Shown here in pieces: positions 61,996-64,000 of a stretch of 64,000 nucleotides of DNA. The notes beneath the pieces are model-generated. The model did no database searches. It was not told the DNA's origin and was given only the letters and a program-made list of their open reading frames with translations. A program made the position numbers and the translations under genes. This stretch comes from Dermatophagoides farinae (taxonomy: Eukaryota; Arthropoda; Arachnida; Sarcoptiformes; Pyroglyphidae): NCBI RefSeq assembly GCF_024713945.1, contig NC_134682.1, positions 1,178,001-1,242,000 of the forward strand. The letters run 5' to 3'. How positions within the stretch are numbered: position 1 is the stretch's first letter; every line of letters starts with the position of its first letter.

Positions 61996-63864
61996 TACTA
62001 CTATTACTACTACTTTAAATGATGATGGAATTGTTGAAAACAAACAAATAAATGTGGCATTTATTTTTTTTCTTATAAGCGAGGTATTTGAAATGAAAAA
62101 CAACGACAACAACAACAACAACAACAACAAAACGAATGAAAAAGACATTTTCAACGTGAAAATGATGATGATGATAATGACAATGATGGTACCCGATTTA
62201 ATAGGGATGCTATAAAATGTTTAGAATCATCAAAAAACAAAGAAAGAGAGAGAGAGAGAGACACACACAAACACATAATCTCTGAATCAAGCTTTTAATC
62301 TTGATAAGAAAAAAAAATTGTGAAAATAACCAGAATAAAAAGTAATAATAATAATACTACTACACAATGATGATTCATTCAATTCATTTGATAAATAATG
62401 AAACAAACGATGCGAGAATTCTGTCAATGAAAAATTCTTAAATCTCATGGCCATTAACACGAACACACACAGCACACACACACACACACACACATCACAT
62501 CGATTCAATTTGGATCAATCAATCGGATGATGATGATGAGACAGCTTTGCATTGATTTACACGACAACCAAGAAAAAAATTTTTTTCACTCTTCCATCAT
62601 TATTCAATACACAATTTGAGTCAAAAAAAAAAAACATTCAGACAGAATGTAAAAATGGAAAAAATAAATTCAAAAACATCCGAATCACACACAAAAACAC
62701 ACACAACACACAATGACAACAAAAACAAACTTTTTTCCCTCTCTCTTTCTCCATAATGCACACAAATCGAAAAATGAAATTTTCTTTTCATCAAATGTAT
62801 TTGGTCATGACAATAAATGTTATGTTTTGGGTTTCTTTTCTGCCTGTCTGTGTATGTTTGTAAGGTGTTTGTTTTTTTTGTTTATTTGTTTGTGTGCCCA
62901 AATTATTCCATAGAATTTCGTATTCTTTCTGCTTGTTTTTTTTTCATTTTGACACTAATTTTATAGTTGAATGAAAAATATTTTCATTTTCATTTTCAAT
63001 TTTGATGAAATTCAATTTACCAGAAATTTTTTCTACACACACACACACACACACACAGAATTTCTGTTTTTCAATTGATTGTTGTATGTGTAATGAAATG
63101 AAATGAGAGAAAAAAAACAAAGTTAAAGTGGAACAAAAGTATGGGTCATTGATGATGAACAACGAACAACGAAAAAGATCAAACAGAATGATAATTCACA
63201 AATGGAAACAACAAAAAAAAATTACAAGAATAAAATTCTTGTCGTCGATGGTGGTGGAAGTTTTTCTTGTTGTTGTTGTTGTTGGTAATTGTCAATTTAC
63301 CATTTAATAAGCGGCAAATAAAATCATTCCAAGATATTGGATCTGGTCGTCTTACTCTCTCTGTATGTGTGTGTGTGTCATTAAGTATTCTAGTAATGAA
63401 TCCACAGAATAAAACAAAAAACAACAACAACAAAAAATTGCCGATTCAGAATACAAAATTCTAGATTTTTTTTTGTTTTTGTTTTGTTTTGTTTTTTTTT
63501 TGCTTTCTAATAGATTCTCATTATTTATTTTTATTGCTAGTTGTTGTTGTTTCAAAAACAATCTACTTATCACAAGAATAATAATTACAAATGAAAATAT
63601 GAAATAATGATCCAAAACACACACACACACAGACATTCTGTTTCTAACACATAATATTCTCATGAGATTTCATGGATCAAATTCATGGATATCAAATTTT
63701 CTCAATACTTGATAATTTCTTTGAGTATAAATCGCTTTTTATGAATCAAAAAAAAAGTTCATCAAACAGAAATTTTCTCGATAAAATTTAATTGGATGGT
63801 CGATAATAATAATAATAAGTAATAAGACGGTCGTTGTCGTTGTCGTTGTTTTTTTTTTGCTTAC
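61996..63864. other. Non-coding stretch right of the retrotransposon
   Basis: About 1.9 kb of microsatellites ((AAC)n near 62102-62130, (GA)n near 62245-62260, (AC)n near 62475-62493 and 63034-63057, (GTT)n near 63267-63284) and A/T runs. No supported gene. Confidence 0.6.
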
Positions 63865-64000
63865 TTGGTAGCTGCCATTGTTGTTGTTGTTGTTGTTGCT
63901 GATGATGATGAAATTGATGGCTGTATTGGCAGTGATGATGGTGGTGGTGGTGGTGGAGGTGGTGGTGGCAGCGGTGATGACGTTGATGTGGTTGTTGTTG
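63865..64000 (-). CDS. Edge of a proline/threonine/serine-rich exon (partial)
   Basis: On the minus strand an open frame enters from the window edge, with a proline run flanked by Ser/Thr (STSSPLPPPPPPPPP, then SSLPIQPSISSSS and MAATK). It ends at GTAAGC, donor G at 63864, a good splice donor. Another frame gives Gln/His runs. The proline frame is preferred because the codons vary (CCA, CCT, CCG) while staying Pro. No family can be named from a low-complexity fragment. Confidence 0.35.

Overview
The window is animal nuclear DNA. It is AT-rich, its genes are split by short GT-AG introns (most 55-90 nt), and the intergenic DNA is packed with (GT)n, (ATG)n and (GTT)n microsatellites and A/T runs. 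The compact genes, the arthropod-type gene set (a chitinase with a membrane-anchor segment and two GH18 domains, an Ih channel matching the insect type, a scribbler orthologue) and the microsatellite texture suggest a small-genome arthropod. A mite (Acariformes) is my best guess. The sequence alone does not fix the species.

Layout, left to right. 1-426 (+): end of a MATH/TRAF-like domain gene cut by the window edge. 816-4708 (-): GH18 chitinase with a membrane segment and two catalytic-type domains. 4709-12861: long non-coding stretch with a small GC-rich palindrome near 11.16 kb. 12862-15099 (+): FEM-1 ankyrin protein. 15100-23871: non-coding. 23872-26005 (+): four-transmembrane protein with a long Gln/Ser/His-rich N-terminus, family not recognised. 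27784-32974 (-): scribbler/ZNF608-609 orthologue. 37372-38609 (-), 38964-40013 (+) and 40119-41715 (-): a dense housekeeping cluster of DNAJB11, CSN6 and PPIL2. 43288-52482 (-): Ih (HCN) channel with a 4.5 kb intron. 57532-61990 (-): a Ty1/copia retrotransposon with identical 136-bp LTRs and a 5-bp target duplication. 63865-64000 (-): probable edge of a proline-rich exon.

The genes share no single pathway. The housekeeping trio covers ER folding (DNAJB11), cullin deneddylation (CSN6) and a U-box cyclophilin of spliceosomes (PPIL2). FEM-1 is a substrate receptor of CUL2 ubiquitin ligases, which the COP9 signalosome regulates, but nothing here shows co-regulation.

No clearly new system was found. 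Most worth a second look: (i) five single-base frame breaks, in the chitinase, PPIL2 and three times in the retrotransposon, all at A/T runs of 3-5 bases, which points to assembly indels; (ii) the chitinase's second domain carries Cys in place of a catalytic-motif Asp, and an 80-nt GT-AG segment could bypass its frame break; (iii) a perfect 18-bp-arm hairpin between the first two genes; (iv) an 11-bp inverted repeat straddling the retrotransposon PPT and LTR; (v) paired inverted Pho/YY1-like motifs in a GC island.
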